A stretch of DNA of 64,000 nucleotides from the NCBI GenBank assembly GCA_900556395.1, contig USOQ01000001.1:4400-68399 (forward strand). The letters are read 5' to 3'. Shown here piece by piece: positions 26,400-35,573 of this stretch. Each line of letters begins with the position of its first letter. Positions within the stretch are counted from its first letter, which is position 1. A program made the position numbers and the translations under genes. A model generated the notes under the pieces. It was not told the DNA's origin, ran no database searches, and saw nothing but the letters and a program-made list of their open reading frames with translations. This stretch comes from Candidatus Segatella caccae. Lineage in GTDB: Bacteria; Bacteroidota; Bacteroidia; Bacteroidales; Bacteroidaceae.

Positions 26400-27958
26400 T
26401 CTTCGCCTCCTTTCTGCTGACTCATCATTCGTTGTACATACTCTGCGTATGGCGAACCTGCCACATTGCCATGATTCTGTATACACCTCACGGCATCCTG
26501 ATAGCCTACAGGCATCTGCCTATAGCCACCATATTGTTGTACCCAACTGCCATATCTCATAAATCCTTGTATATCTCCCTTCAAGAGCATCTGCCCCATA
26601 AAATAATCGAGTGCCATCTTGTTATCAGGATTATTAACGAAGAGAAGCCCCAACATCTTGTCTATCTCCTCATAACTATAAATCATATCCTTCTTAAAGC
26701 GCATTCGTCTCGCCCTGCCCAAATCAGGGTCATGACTGATGGCTCTCTCATTGCCCAGCATTTCTTCCATACCGACGGCCCAGTCGTGATAGAAGAGCGA
26801 CTGCTTCAGAAGGTCGATATTCTTGCGTGCAATACGATACTTACCATTCACTATCTGACATTCGGTAATGCGCTTCATCAGTCGGCCACTCATCTTACCA
26901 TTAAGGATGGACGCCTGAAGGTCGGTGGCATATCTCAACGAAGAGTTGACAAATCCCAGACGCCAAAAGGCTTCCATGGTAGGATACATCGACATGTTAT
27001 CGCGACTACGAGGAGCCAAAAGCGCATCTTCACCACTCTGATAAAAGGAGAACATCCTGTCGGCAAGTTGACGGGTTTCTGCCAAGGCTAAATTCACACA
27101 ACAGGAAGAATAAGAAATCTTGACCTGATATTTCTCGGCATCGCTGATGATGTCATCCCACTTACCCTCTCTCACCTGTGCGTTGAGTTTAAGCAGTGAA
27201 TACAAATCCCTGTTAAAGCCAAAGTTCTGTCCTGGATACTGCAAAGGTATACGATAATAGTTGACACCTAATATGACCGACTGCAACGGATATTGTGTCC
27301 ACCAAACATAATATCCCATCAGCTGGACTGCACACAGATAAGGAATGGTCAATAACACAAGCAGAGGCTTATGGAATTTACACCAACAGAAAACGATGCG
27401 CAGCAAGACATAAAGCCAAGTGGCACCACCGCCTATGAGATAAAACAAAAAAGGAACAACAAGAATTTCGGACAAGAGAAAGCGTATGCCTATTTTCTCC
27501 GTTGCCACATTCATCATCCACAGCACCCATAAGGAAAAAAGCAATGCTATGGGAAAAGAGAGTAGCACCTCTGTATCGCCCATCACTCCCCACAACAAGA
27601 GAACAGGCAAAAGACAGATTACACTCCAATAAGATTTGAATGGCGTTCTAACAAACGTTTGCAACACCCTACAAGTACCTACATAGAAAGCCATGAAAAG
27701 ACAAGCCAAAATGCCTGCGCCCCAAAATGGCACATAATAAAACTGCACCAAGAACTCGCTGACATAATCAGCCAATCCTCCTGCCACCCTCATATCATGA
27801 CTAAAATAATCAAAAGTCCAAAGAAACAATTGATTTTGCTCTTGATAGCACAGAGCCTGAGGGTATGTGCAATACCAAAAGAAAAAGGCGCACAGACCCA
27901 AACAAATAGTCAGTATCAGCCTGATATATTTCAATAACATCGTTTTCATGAGCTTCAT
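26396..27958 (-). CDS. Polytopic membrane protein with helical-repeat C-terminal half, DUF6057-like (module C)
   Basis: A 520-residue protein with start at 27958 (MKLMKTM) or 27949. Multiple transmembrane helices fill the N-terminal half; conserved motifs are CYQEQNQLFLWTFDYF and GGLADYVSEFLVQFYYVP. The soluble C-terminal half has the family motif RITECQIVNGKYRIARKNID followed by LLKQSLFYHDWA. The stop codon overlaps the start of the next gene. It lies 86 bp after the DUF4369-like lipoprotein gene that leads the operon. Function unknown. Confidence 0.82.
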   Translation of the reverse strand: MKLMKTMLLKYIRLILTICLGLCAFFFWYCTYPQALCYQEQNQLFLWTFDYFSHDMRVAGGLADYVSEFLVQFYYVPFWGAGILACLFMAFYVGTCRVLQTFVRTPFKSYWSVICLLPVLLLWGVMGDTEVLLSFPIALLFSLWVLWMMNVATEKIGIRFLLSEILVVPFLFYLIGGGATWLYVLLRIVFCWCKFHKPLLVLLTIPYLCAVQLMGYYVWWTQYPLQSVILGVNYYRIPLQYPGQNFGFNRDLYSLLKLNAQVREGKWDDIISDAEKYQVKISYSSCCVNLALAETRQLADRMFSFYQSGEDALLAPRSRDNMSMYPTMEAFWRLGFVNSSLRYATDLQASILNGKMSGRLMKRITECQIVNGKYRIARKNIDLLKQSLFYHDWAVGMEEMLGNERAISHDPDLGRARRMRFKKDMIYSYEEIDKMLGLLFVNNPDNKMALDYFMGQMLLKGDIQGFMRYGSWVQQYGGYRQMPVGYQDAVRCIQNHGNVAGSPYAEYVQRMMSQQKGGEE

Positions 27959-28044
27959 AGATTATATTTTCCCATCATCGGCTTACAGCCTATTATTACA
28001 CCTATTGCCAGATAAGGAAACTTTGCTTGATCAACTATATCAGA

Positions 28045-28623
28045 TTAATAAGGATACATTCTCTTCAAGAAATCCTTGAACACACCTGGTGTCATGCGGG
28101 CAGAAAACTCCTTATTGAATTTTATAAACTCTTTCTGTACTTCCTTACCCTCGGTCATTAAAATTTGGTCTGACCCAGCCTGTTTGGCCCGCATACGAAG
28201 CTCAGCGTAATCACGATTAAACTTCATCATCTGATCTTTCCATACCTGGAGGGAGTCGTTCTGAGGCGTTCCGCTGGTAATACTATTGGCACCGATGGTC
28301 ACTTCTATATCTCCAGGCTCCGATACTACCAACAAGTCCTGAACACCATCACGATAATGATAGTCCACACGAATCACCTTCATCTCTACCGTATCAACAG
28401 CAAACTCGAATGTTCCGTCCTTAATAACCACAGAGTCCACATGAGCAGCATCCTGCAGTCCGAACATAGGAACCAAGAAGATCTTCTTGCCATCCCATCT
28501 GCCTGACTCCATCTTGCCATGAATACGACATAACTGTTTGTTAGGCGATTGGCATCCTGCCATTACCACCATACTGACGACTGTCAATAAGCCCAAAACT
28601 GTGATTGCGAATATTTTTTTCAT
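28045..28623 (-). CDS. DUF4369-like lipoprotein, first gene of the module C/B operon
   Basis: A 192-residue lipoprotein with lipobox VVMAGC (Cys23). The body (IHGKMESGRWDGKKIFLVPM, DSVVIKDGTFEFAVD, VSEPGDIEVTIG, SGTPQNDSLQVWKDQM) matches the DUF4369 domain. That domain usually precedes a thioredoxin-like domain in TlpA-type proteins, but here the thioredoxin part is absent and the C-terminus is a helical segment. A connection to thiol or haem handling of the CxxCH proteins encoded behind it is tempting but is inference. Confidence 0.8.
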   Translation of the reverse strand: MKKIFAITVLGLLTVVSMVVMAGCQSPNKQLCRIHGKMESGRWDGKKIFLVPMFGLQDAAHVDSVVIKDGTFEFAVDTVEMKVIRVDYHYRDGVQDLLVVSEPGDIEVTIGANSITSGTPQNDSLQVWKDQMMKFNRDYAELRMRAKQAGSDQILMTEGKEVQKEFIKFNKEFSARMTPGVFKDFLKRMYPY

Positions 28624-28660
28624 TGTATATAGTTTTTAGTTATTCTGTGTTGTAAGTTTA

Positions 28661-28773
28661 AGCTTGCTTGCTAATTGCCGAGCGTAAACTATCTTATGCA
28701 AAGATATTCAAGCGAGCGCAATGAAAGCTTGCTTGCAAATTGCCGAGCGCAGACTATCTTATGCAAAGATATA
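28661..28773 (-). repeat. Tandemly duplicated promoter repeat (two 48-bp blocks, 65-bp period)
   Basis: Blocks at 28661-28708 and 28726-28773 are near identical. Read on the minus strand each carries TATCTTTGCATAAGATA followed by a CGCTCGGCAA and GCAAGCAAGCTT tail. Each TATCTTTG (28771-28764 and 28706-28699) is a perfect -7 element oriented toward the DUF4369-like gene. Related single blocks occur at 17015 and 43993 in the window. Confidence 0.8.
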
Positions 28774-28867
28774 AAAAATAATCATTAAAGACAAATAATA
28801 ATAGCGATTATTCTCGCATAGTATTAAAGATGAGCAAATAAAGCAAAGCCCGTCAAAAAAAACTTTC
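28774..28867. other. Spacer between the module operon and PUL 2
   Basis: AT-rich sequence between the tandem promoter repeat and the PUL 2 terminator. No gene seen. The whole gap from 28624 to 28954 holds only the repeat, this spacer and the terminator. Confidence 0.6.
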
Positions 28868-28906
28868 ACAAAAAGCCCCGACTGTATTACACATACAGCC
28901 GAGGCC
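28868..28906 (-). terminator. Terminator of PUL 2
   Basis: On the minus strand GCCTCGGCTGTAT pairs with ATACAGTCGGGGC and is followed by TTTTTGTG, 48 bp beyond the stop codon of the surface glycan-binding protein gene. Confidence 0.75.
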
Positions 28907-28954
28907 CTAACCTTACTTATATTAAAATAAAACTATTTTCCGTTTCTTGAAGCC

Positions 28955-30523
28955 TTACTTCTTCTTGAAAGCCCACCATGTAGCTTCACTCCAGCCACCT
29001 GTATTAGGAGCTGCATAAATCAACTTCAAGTGATCGCCATTCAACTGCATAATTTCAAAGTCGGTAGGCTTCTCACCATTACCATTAATCTTGAATGGCC
29101 ACAAGATAGAACCTGCATCAGTATGAAGTTTACCCAAAGCCCAAGTAGGCTGACTTCCATCTACCGTTGCCAAATGACGCTTGCCTTTATCCCACTTCTG
29201 GATTTCGAACTTACCTTGACGGATTTGGTTGCCATCTTTATTATAAGAGGTAACAAGACCCTTATTGATGTCGAATGTCATGTAAGCGCCAACACCTTCA
29301 CCAAGAGGAGTGTCTGAGTCAGAATGTTTCATCTGGGTTTTACCATCTTCTGGGTTAGGATTCTCCAGATAATCAGGATTGCAACCCCACCAAATACCAT
29401 TACCAGCATTGGCAAAAGTATCACCAGAACCGCAAGCATAACCCATATTACCCCAGGCTCCACCATCTGCACGGAACTCAGTATCCCAAGTCCAAGACTT
29501 AGTATCAAAGTCTGTCAAAGCAGCTTCGGCATCCGACTCGCTCTTAAATGCCCACCAAGTAGCTTCACTCCAGCCACCTGTACCAGGCTTAGCATAAATC
29601 AACTTCAAATGATTAACGTCCAACTGCATAATCTCGAATTCTGTAGGACAAGCAGGACGATTATTATCCTTCCAATTGATTTCAAATGGCCATAGAATGG
29701 TTCCAGCATCAGTCTTTAAAGTACCCAAAGACCATTCTGTCTGGCTGCCATCAATAGATGGATGATTACGCTCACCTGTATAGCCCTCTACAGAATACTT
29801 ACCAGTACGGATCTGTTTGCCATCCTTGCTATAGGTAATAATCTTACCATCATCAAAGAATTCCATATAGGCACCGACGCCCTCACCAAGAGGAGTGTCT
29901 GAGTCAGAATGATTCATCTGATTCTTACCATCTTCTGGGTTTGGATTCTCCAGATAATCAGGATAACAACCCCACCAGATGCCATTACCTGCATCAGCAA
30001 AAGTATCACCTGAGCCGCAAGCATAACCCATATTACCCCAAGCGCCACCATCTGCACGGAACTCAGTATCCCAAGTCCAAATCTTAGATCCATAAGAATC
30101 AGAAGCCAGCAACTTCATCTCTGGAGTCAAATCTGAAGGAACAAAGACATTAGCAGTCTTCTCCACTTCCGTCCAACTACCATCAGCATTCATAGATCGA
30201 ACGTAGAAGGTCTGGGAAGGATTGGCACCACGACGAGGCACGATGGCGAAAGTACCAGTAGCACTACCCTTAGAAAGAATATTCTCTGAGCCATCATCGT
30301 TCTTGGTAAGAACGGTAACAATGGTAGAAGGAGAAGTGTTGAAGGTAAAATAGTTACCATCTTCGGCAGGAGTACCACTCTCATTGGCTTGAGTGAATGT
30401 GAAACAATCACTCAAAGCCTCCTCTGTATAATTCTTGGCATTGTTGCTGTAACTGTCCTCTGCTGGATTACAAGAAGCCAGCACTGCCAGTACAACAGCC
30501 AAACTAATGAATATCTTTTTCAT
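28955..30523 (-). CDS. Surface glycan-binding lipoprotein with duplicated domain (SusE/F position, PUL 2)
   Basis: A 522-residue lipoprotein (lipobox VLASC, Cys18). After an N-terminal Ig-like part (about 25-140) it carries two nearly identical domains, about residues 148-327 and 344-520. Both include TWDTEFRADGGAWGNMGYAC, IWWGC, SDSDTPLGEGVGAYM and GGWSEATWWAFK. The aromatic-rich repeats look like carbohydrate-binding modules. Similarity is also high at DNA level, so the duplication is recent. It is the third gene of a SusC-SusD-SGBP operon with no enzyme. I do not know the domain family. Confidence 0.82.
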   Translation of the reverse strand: MKKIFISLAVVLAVLASCNPAEDSYSNNAKNYTEEALSDCFTFTQANESGTPAEDGNYFTFNTSPSTIVTVLTKNDDGSENILSKGSATGTFAIVPRRGANPSQTFYVRSMNADGSWTEVEKTANVFVPSDLTPEMKLLASDSYGSKIWTWDTEFRADGGAWGNMGYACGSGDTFADAGNGIWWGCYPDYLENPNPEDGKNQMNHSDSDTPLGEGVGAYMEFFDDGKIITYSKDGKQIRTGKYSVEGYTGERNHPSIDGSQTEWSLGTLKTDAGTILWPFEINWKDNNRPACPTEFEIMQLDVNHLKLIYAKPGTGGWSEATWWAFKSESDAEAALTDFDTKSWTWDTEFRADGGAWGNMGYACGSGDTFANAGNGIWWGCNPDYLENPNPEDGKTQMKHSDSDTPLGEGVGAYMTFDINKGLVTSYNKDGNQIRQGKFEIQKWDKGKRHLATVDGSQPTWALGKLHTDAGSILWPFKINGNGEKPTDFEIMQLNGDHLKLIYAAPNTGGWSEATWWAFKKK

Positions 30524-30548
30524 AATCTAAATCTGTTTTTCGTTATTA

Positions 30549-32342
30549 TTATTCCTTCCAAGATCCATAGTAGCCTTCACCTGAGCCCCATCCAGGATTC
30601 TGCGTCAAACCACCATTAGAAAGAGATACCTCTATCTGAGGAATCTTGAAATAACCATTGGTCTTATTGTAACGGTTAACATAGCCCTCACCCTGATCCT
30701 TCATGGTTGTCCATGTACCAGCATTATTGATTCTACCACCAACCTGCTTAGCCAAGCATTGAGGAGCAATGTGCCAACGACGGATGTCATCCCAACGAAG
30801 GCCCTCGAAAGCAAGCTCCCAACGACGCTCGTTCTGCAAGTTCTCCAGTGTATAAGGAACAGCAGGAAGACCAGCACGCTCACGTACTCGAGTCATACCG
30901 GTATTGGTCTCTGTCAACTCGTCATGCATCAAGAGTACATCGGCAAAACGGATGAGCACCTGTGCCTGACAGCTTGAAGCCTGATAGTGACCCTTGGTAG
31001 CTCCATTACCACCCCAAGGAGCCTGAGCACAGAATGAATAGAAACCAGAACCTTTGACATCACCACCGCCAGAACGGATGGCACCCAACTTCTTCTGGAA
31101 GTAACCCGTGTTCTCCATCCAGCTGTCGTTGTGGTCGCCAGCATAGTTGTAATCATCAGGGAAAGTCAGGATAGAAGCCTCACGACGCTTGTCGTTAGGT
31201 TCCTTTGCCTTCCAGTCGTCAACCAAGTTTGGTGCTACAGTACCGATACCCCAACCACTTCCGAAAGGATAGATACTACCTTCAGTTCCTACATTAAACT
31301 TAGCGTCATCAGCATCGCCGAAACGCAAACCGAAGAACAACGCCCACTGGTTGGTCATGTGAAGCTGTGAGTCCCATTCACCACGATATGCATAGTTGAC
31401 AGAGAAGATGGCCTCCTTGTTGCCCTCAGACCATTTTTCATTCAGGTCGGAAACGAAAGAGTAATCCTTGGCAGTATACTCATTGGCGTATGCCCACAAA
31501 CTGCGATAGTCATCGAGAAGGTCGAAGCCTGAGTGCTGAATAACATCTTCCAAACACTTAACAACATAATCCTTGGTAACCTCAGTATCTTCATAGCCCT
31601 CTACAGGTTCCATAGGCATAGAGGTCTTCTGGAAGAAACCAGTATAGAACAGATATACACGAGCCAAGAGAGCCTCAGCAGCCCAACGGGTAGCCTTACC
31701 AAACTCCACCTTCTTCCATCCGTCATAAGGATAAGCAGGCATAATCTTGGTCGCCAGATACAAGTCAGCAGCTATCTTCTTGTAAATCTCCTCAGGAGTC
31801 TTCTGCTCTGGAGAGGTCTGTCCTTCCTGAACATTCTCAGGAGCTTTGTTCAACAAAGGAATGTTGCCAAAGCACTTGACCAAATCAAAATAGGTAAATG
31901 CTCTCAAGAAAAGGAGCTCACCCTTGGTCTGATTACGAAGCTCTTCGTTGGCAATGTTGTCAACAGAAGCCAACGCACCATTGGCACGGGCAATGGCAGC
32001 ATAAGAAGCCTGCCAGAAACCCTCAAACTGTGTATCAGACTGATACAGGATGTGGTCGAGAGCCTGAGTGGCCTGGTCGTTCAAACCACCACCACCATAC
32101 ATATCATCAGAAGCAAGGTTGGCATAGGCGAAATACTTCTCCGAATTGTTACCATATTCACCCTGCCATTGCTGATAGAAAGCAGACTTGTAAACAGACG
32201 AAACCATCTGGTTAACATCCTCCTCGGTAGCAGGGAAGTTGCTTGAGTCCTTGCTTGTATAATTCTTTGAATCAAGGAAGTCCTCACAACTGCTGAATGT
32301 CAAAGCAGCCGCAATGAAGCCCAACAAATATATTTTTTTCAT
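30549..32342 (-). CDS. SusD/RagB family nutrient-binding lipoprotein (PUL 2)
   Basis: A 597-residue SusD homologue starting at 32342 (MKKIYLLGF, lipobox FSSC, Cys19); the ATG at 32354, immediately after the SusC stop, is an alternative that adds MTVS. SusD features are NQMVSSVYKSAFYQQWQGEY, LLFLRAFTYFDLVKCFGNIP, QVLIRFADVLLMHDEL, NERRWELAFEGLRWDDIRRW and the C-terminal TQNPGW. It works with the SusC encoded directly upstream. Confidence 0.95.
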   Translation of the reverse strand: MKKIYLLGFIAAALTFSSCEDFLDSKNYTSKDSSNFPATEEDVNQMVSSVYKSAFYQQWQGEYGNNSEKYFAYANLASDDMYGGGGLNDQATQALDHILYQSDTQFEGFWQASYAAIARANGALASVDNIANEELRNQTKGELLFLRAFTYFDLVKCFGNIPLLNKAPENVQEGQTSPEQKTPEEIYKKIAADLYLATKIMPAYPYDGWKKVEFGKATRWAAEALLARVYLFYTGFFQKTSMPMEPVEGYEDTEVTKDYVVKCLEDVIQHSGFDLLDDYRSLWAYANEYTAKDYSFVSDLNEKWSEGNKEAIFSVNYAYRGEWDSQLHMTNQWALFFGLRFGDADDAKFNVGTEGSIYPFGSGWGIGTVAPNLVDDWKAKEPNDKRREASILTFPDDYNYAGDHNDSWMENTGYFQKKLGAIRSGGGDVKGSGFYSFCAQAPWGGNGATKGHYQASSCQAQVLIRFADVLLMHDELTETNTGMTRVRERAGLPAVPYTLENLQNERRWELAFEGLRWDDIRRWHIAPQCLAKQVGGRINNAGTWTTMKDQGEGYVNRYNKTNGYFKIPQIEVSLSNGGLTQNPGWGSGEGYYGSWKE

Positions 32343-32354
32343 AGAAACAGTCAT

Positions 32355-35300
32355 TTAAAATTTAATATTAACTCCAACGAGATAGGTTCTTGGACTTGGA
32401 TAGAAACCATTGTCAACACCTGCTGCCCAAGAAACGGTGCCACCATCTGAACCAATTTCAGGATCCATACCAGAATAATCGGTGAATGTGAACAGGTTCT
32501 GTGCAGATACATAGAGACGAAGCTGACCCAATGGACAGGTCTTCCAGATGTTCTTGAAGTCGTAACCCAATGTTACGTTCTGAATCTTCACATAATCAGC
32601 ATCCTCTACCCAGATAGAAGAGAATGTCTTCCAGTTAGGATTACCCATATTGTCGAGGCGTGGCAGGAAGTTGCTTGTACCCTCACCCTTCCAAGAGCCA
32701 TAAAGAATCTTCTTGTTCAGGTTAGAGACTGTATCCTCGCCCTTATTCCATGTGCGAACAATCTGATGACCAAAGGCACCTGTACCTGTCAAAGAGAAGT
32801 CGAATCCCTTATAGGCAGCATGGAGATTGAAGCCAATCGTTACATCAGGATGAGGATTACCAATCTCGGTCTTGTCACTTTCGTCGATAACACCATCGCC
32901 TGTTGTATCAACATAAATCAAGTCGCCAGGCTTCAAGGTACCATGAATATTATCGGAATATTTCTGCTGCCACTCGTCTATCTGAGCCTGATTCTGGAAG
33001 ACACCAGCTGTCTTCAATCCCCAGAAATAACCGATAGGCTTGCCTACCTCTGCACGGAAGATTTCGCCCTCCTGCTGGTTGAGTACAGATGCAGGACCAT
33101 GGATAATACCCTCGGCATTGGCGATACGAGTTACCTTATTCTTGTTGGTTGCCAAGTTGAAAGAAGCACCATAACGGAAGTCCTTACCGATCTTGTCATC
33201 CCATGTCAATCCGATTTCAACACCAGTATTCTTTACATCACCACCATTAACATAAGGTGCAGAAAGGCCCCATACAGCCTGGATAGGTGCCTGTACCAAC
33301 CAGTCCTTGGTTTTCTTCTGATACCAATCGAAGGTGAAGCCCAAACGACTGTTCAGGAAGCGGGCATCAATACCCAAGTCAACCTGCTCGGATGTTTCCC
33401 ATGTCACATCCTCATTCTTCAATACATCAGCATAGCCACCAGTGGTCTGAGTGGTCTTATTGCCAAGACCGAAGAAATAACCATTCAGATTATCGAATGC
33501 GAAGGTTGTCAAGTACTGGAAGTTAGAGATACTCTGGTTACCATTCTGACCCCAAGAAGCACGAATCTTCAAGAAGTCCATCCAACTTGCAGTCTGCTCC
33601 ATAAACTTTTCGTTGGTAACAACCCAACCTACAGAAGCTGATGGGAAATAACCCCAGCGATGACCACGCATGAAGTTGGAAGAACCATCGGCGCGGAGTG
33701 TAAACTGAGCCATGTACTTCTCGTTATAGTTGTAGCTGGCACGTCCGAAGAAAGAAGCCATTGACCAGTCGCCCTGTGGAGTACCAGAAATCTTTACATC
33801 GGTATTGTAATCACCAGGCTTGGTGTTGCTGATCCAGGCACGATCCCAGTCGCTTCCGAACAAAGACTTATGAGAGTCTACACCTAAGTTCATGCCGTAA
33901 GCATTCTTCTCTATGGAGTTACCCACAACCACATTGAAGTTGTGCATCTTGTTGATATCGAAGGTATAGGCCAAAGTATTCTCAAAAGAATAGCTTGAGC
34001 CTGTGCTCATACTCTGGCTTACAGCTTCCTGAGTGGCGCTGTTGGCACCGTTGGAGTAAACCTGAGTCATACTGCGATTGGCACTATTCCAAGTCTTGTA
34101 GCCAAACTGTGAGCGCCAAACCAAGCCCTTGATAGGCTGTACCTCCAGATAAGCTGTCATGTTCAGATTCCATGAACGAGAATCATTCAAGCCCTGTGAA
34201 GTCTGAGCTGCCAAAGCCAAAGGATTGACGGCAGAGCCCAAGCCCCAACCATTGGCTGCAATCGCGCTGTTGGTATAGTAGCTACCATCCTTGTCATAAA
34301 CAGGGAGCAATGGGTTGGCTATAATCAAATCATGCGTATTGTTCCAGTACATATTGCCAGTAGAAATACCATTTTTGCTAATATGGCTGAAAGCGATATT
34401 CTCACCTATCTTAATAACATCAAAACTCTTGTCGGCACTCTTCAATACTACATGGTCGGAGTTCAGACGGGCATTATAGCGCTGGTAACCAGATTGAGCC
34501 TCGCCTCCAAGAATACCATCCTGGTTGGTGTAAGCAAAACCAAGAGAGAACTTAGAGACATCAGAACCACCAGTAAGGTTGAAAGAATGATTTTCTGTGA
34601 TGGCGCCCTTATGATAAGACTCGTCCATCCAATCGGTACCACTCCAAGTACCATTCATAACCGACTCATACAAATCGGCAGGAAGAACGTTAGCCCAGTC
34701 GGGAGCAGCATTACCACCATTGGCAGCCTTCAGATTCTGTGCATACATATACTCTTTTGCATTCAGTACATCAGGGCGCTTAGCCATATACTGGAAGCCT
34801 ACATATCCATCGTAAGAGAGTTGCAACTTACCAGCCTTACCCTGCTTGGTAGTTACCAGAACGACACCATTGGCAGCACGTGCACCATAGATGGCTGCAG
34901 ATGCGGCATCCTTCAAGACATCAATACTCTCGATATCAGAAGGGTTCAAAGAGTTGATATCGCCACCAGCGATACCATCAATCACATAAAGAGGAGAAGA
35001 ATCACCCGTAGTACCGATACCACGGATATTTACCTTGAAGCCGTCACCAGCCTGACCATTAGACTGTACAATCTGTACACCTGGGCTCTGGCTCTGCATA
35101 GCACCAAGGACATTGGTGGTATTCAATTTAGCAATATCGTCACCCTTTACCTGTACGGTAGCACCCGTAACGAGTTTCTTTTTCTGAACACCATAACCCA
35201 CAACAACGACCTCATCAAGGGTCTTGTCGTCTGTTTTCATGGTTACTTGAATATTAGATTGTCCACCTACAACAATCTCTTGAGTCTTATAACCAATATA

Positions 35301-35573
35301 AGTAATAATAATAGTAGCTCCTGGTTTTACATTAATTGAGAAGTTACCATCCAGGTCGGTAACTGCTCCATTAGAAGGATTACCCTTCTCTACAACACTT
35401 GCACCGATAACAGGACCTTCTGAGTCGCTTACGTTACCAGTCACCTTCTTAGTTTGCTGTACTGTGCTGACAGTCTGGTATGGGGGGGTCGCGAGCGCTT
35501 CAGTTGTGTAACTCAAGCCCAAGGTTGCCAACGCACCCACAAGCAGCATTGATTTTTTTAAATTTAGGTTCAT
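32355..35573 (-). CDS. SusC/RagA family TonB-linked outer membrane transporter (PUL 2)
   Basis: A 1072-residue TonB-dependent transporter: signal peptide (about 1-28), regulatory carboxypeptidase-like domain (KVTGNVSDSEGPVIGASV, ITYIGYKTQEI), TonB-box-like region LDEVVVVGYGVQKKKLVTGA, plug with VNIRGIGTTGDSSPLYVIDG, barrel ending GVNIKF. There is no STN domain. It heads an operon with SusD and an SGBP. Its leader is long: the nearest TATCTTTG is at 35796-35789, over 200 bp upstream. Confidence 0.96.
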   Translation of the reverse strand: MNLNLKKSMLLVGALATLGLSYTTEALATPPYQTVSTVQQTKKVTGNVSDSEGPVIGASVVEKGNPSNGAVTDLDGNFSINVKPGATIIITYIGYKTQEIVVGGQSNIQVTMKTDDKTLDEVVVVGYGVQKKKLVTGATVQVKGDDIAKLNTTNVLGAMQSQSPGVQIVQSNGQAGDGFKVNIRGIGTTGDSSPLYVIDGIAGGDINSLNPSDIESIDVLKDAASAAIYGARAANGVVLVTTKQGKAGKLQLSYDGYVGFQYMAKRPDVLNAKEYMYAQNLKAANGGNAAPDWANVLPADLYESVMNGTWSGTDWMDESYHKGAITENHSFNLTGGSDVSKFSLGFAYTNQDGILGGEAQSGYQRYNARLNSDHVVLKSADKSFDVIKIGENIAFSHISKNGISTGNMYWNNTHDLIIANPLLPVYDKDGSYYTNSAIAANGWGLGSAVNPLALAAQTSQGLNDSRSWNLNMTAYLEVQPIKGLVWRSQFGYKTWNSANRSMTQVYSNGANSATQEAVSQSMSTGSSYSFENTLAYTFDINKMHNFNVVVGNSIEKNAYGMNLGVDSHKSLFGSDWDRAWISNTKPGDYNTDVKISGTPQGDWSMASFFGRASYNYNEKYMAQFTLRADGSSNFMRGHRWGYFPSASVGWVVTNEKFMEQTASWMDFLKIRASWGQNGNQSISNFQYLTTFAFDNLNGYFFGLGNKTTQTTGGYADVLKNEDVTWETSEQVDLGIDARFLNSRLGFTFDWYQKKTKDWLVQAPIQAVWGLSAPYVNGGDVKNTGVEIGLTWDDKIGKDFRYGASFNLATNKNKVTRIANAEGIIHGPASVLNQQEGEIFRAEVGKPIGYFWGLKTAGVFQNQAQIDEWQQKYSDNIHGTLKPGDLIYVDTTGDGVIDESDKTEIGNPHPDVTIGFNLHAAYKGFDFSLTGTGAFGHQIVRTWNKGEDTVSNLNKKILYGSWKGEGTSNFLPRLDNMGNPNWKTFSSIWVEDADYVKIQNVTLGYDFKNIWKTCPLGQLRLYVSAQNLFTFTDYSGMDPEIGSDGGTVSWAAGVDNGFYPSPRTYLVGVNIKF

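Noticed and set aside
28661..28773. CRISPR-like or attachment-site tandem repeat
   Set aside because: Only two blocks, each a match to a promoter; better explained as a duplicated promoter repeat.
32766..33641. Open frame of 291 codons opposite the PUL 2 SusC gene
   Set aside because: Same argument: shadow of a well-supported coding region.
34332..35339. Long open frame (335 codons) on the plus strand opposite the PUL 2 SusC gene
   Set aside because: It lies wholly antisense to an unmistakable SusC, has no recognisable domain and is rich in Ile, Thr and Arg as expected of a shadow frame.
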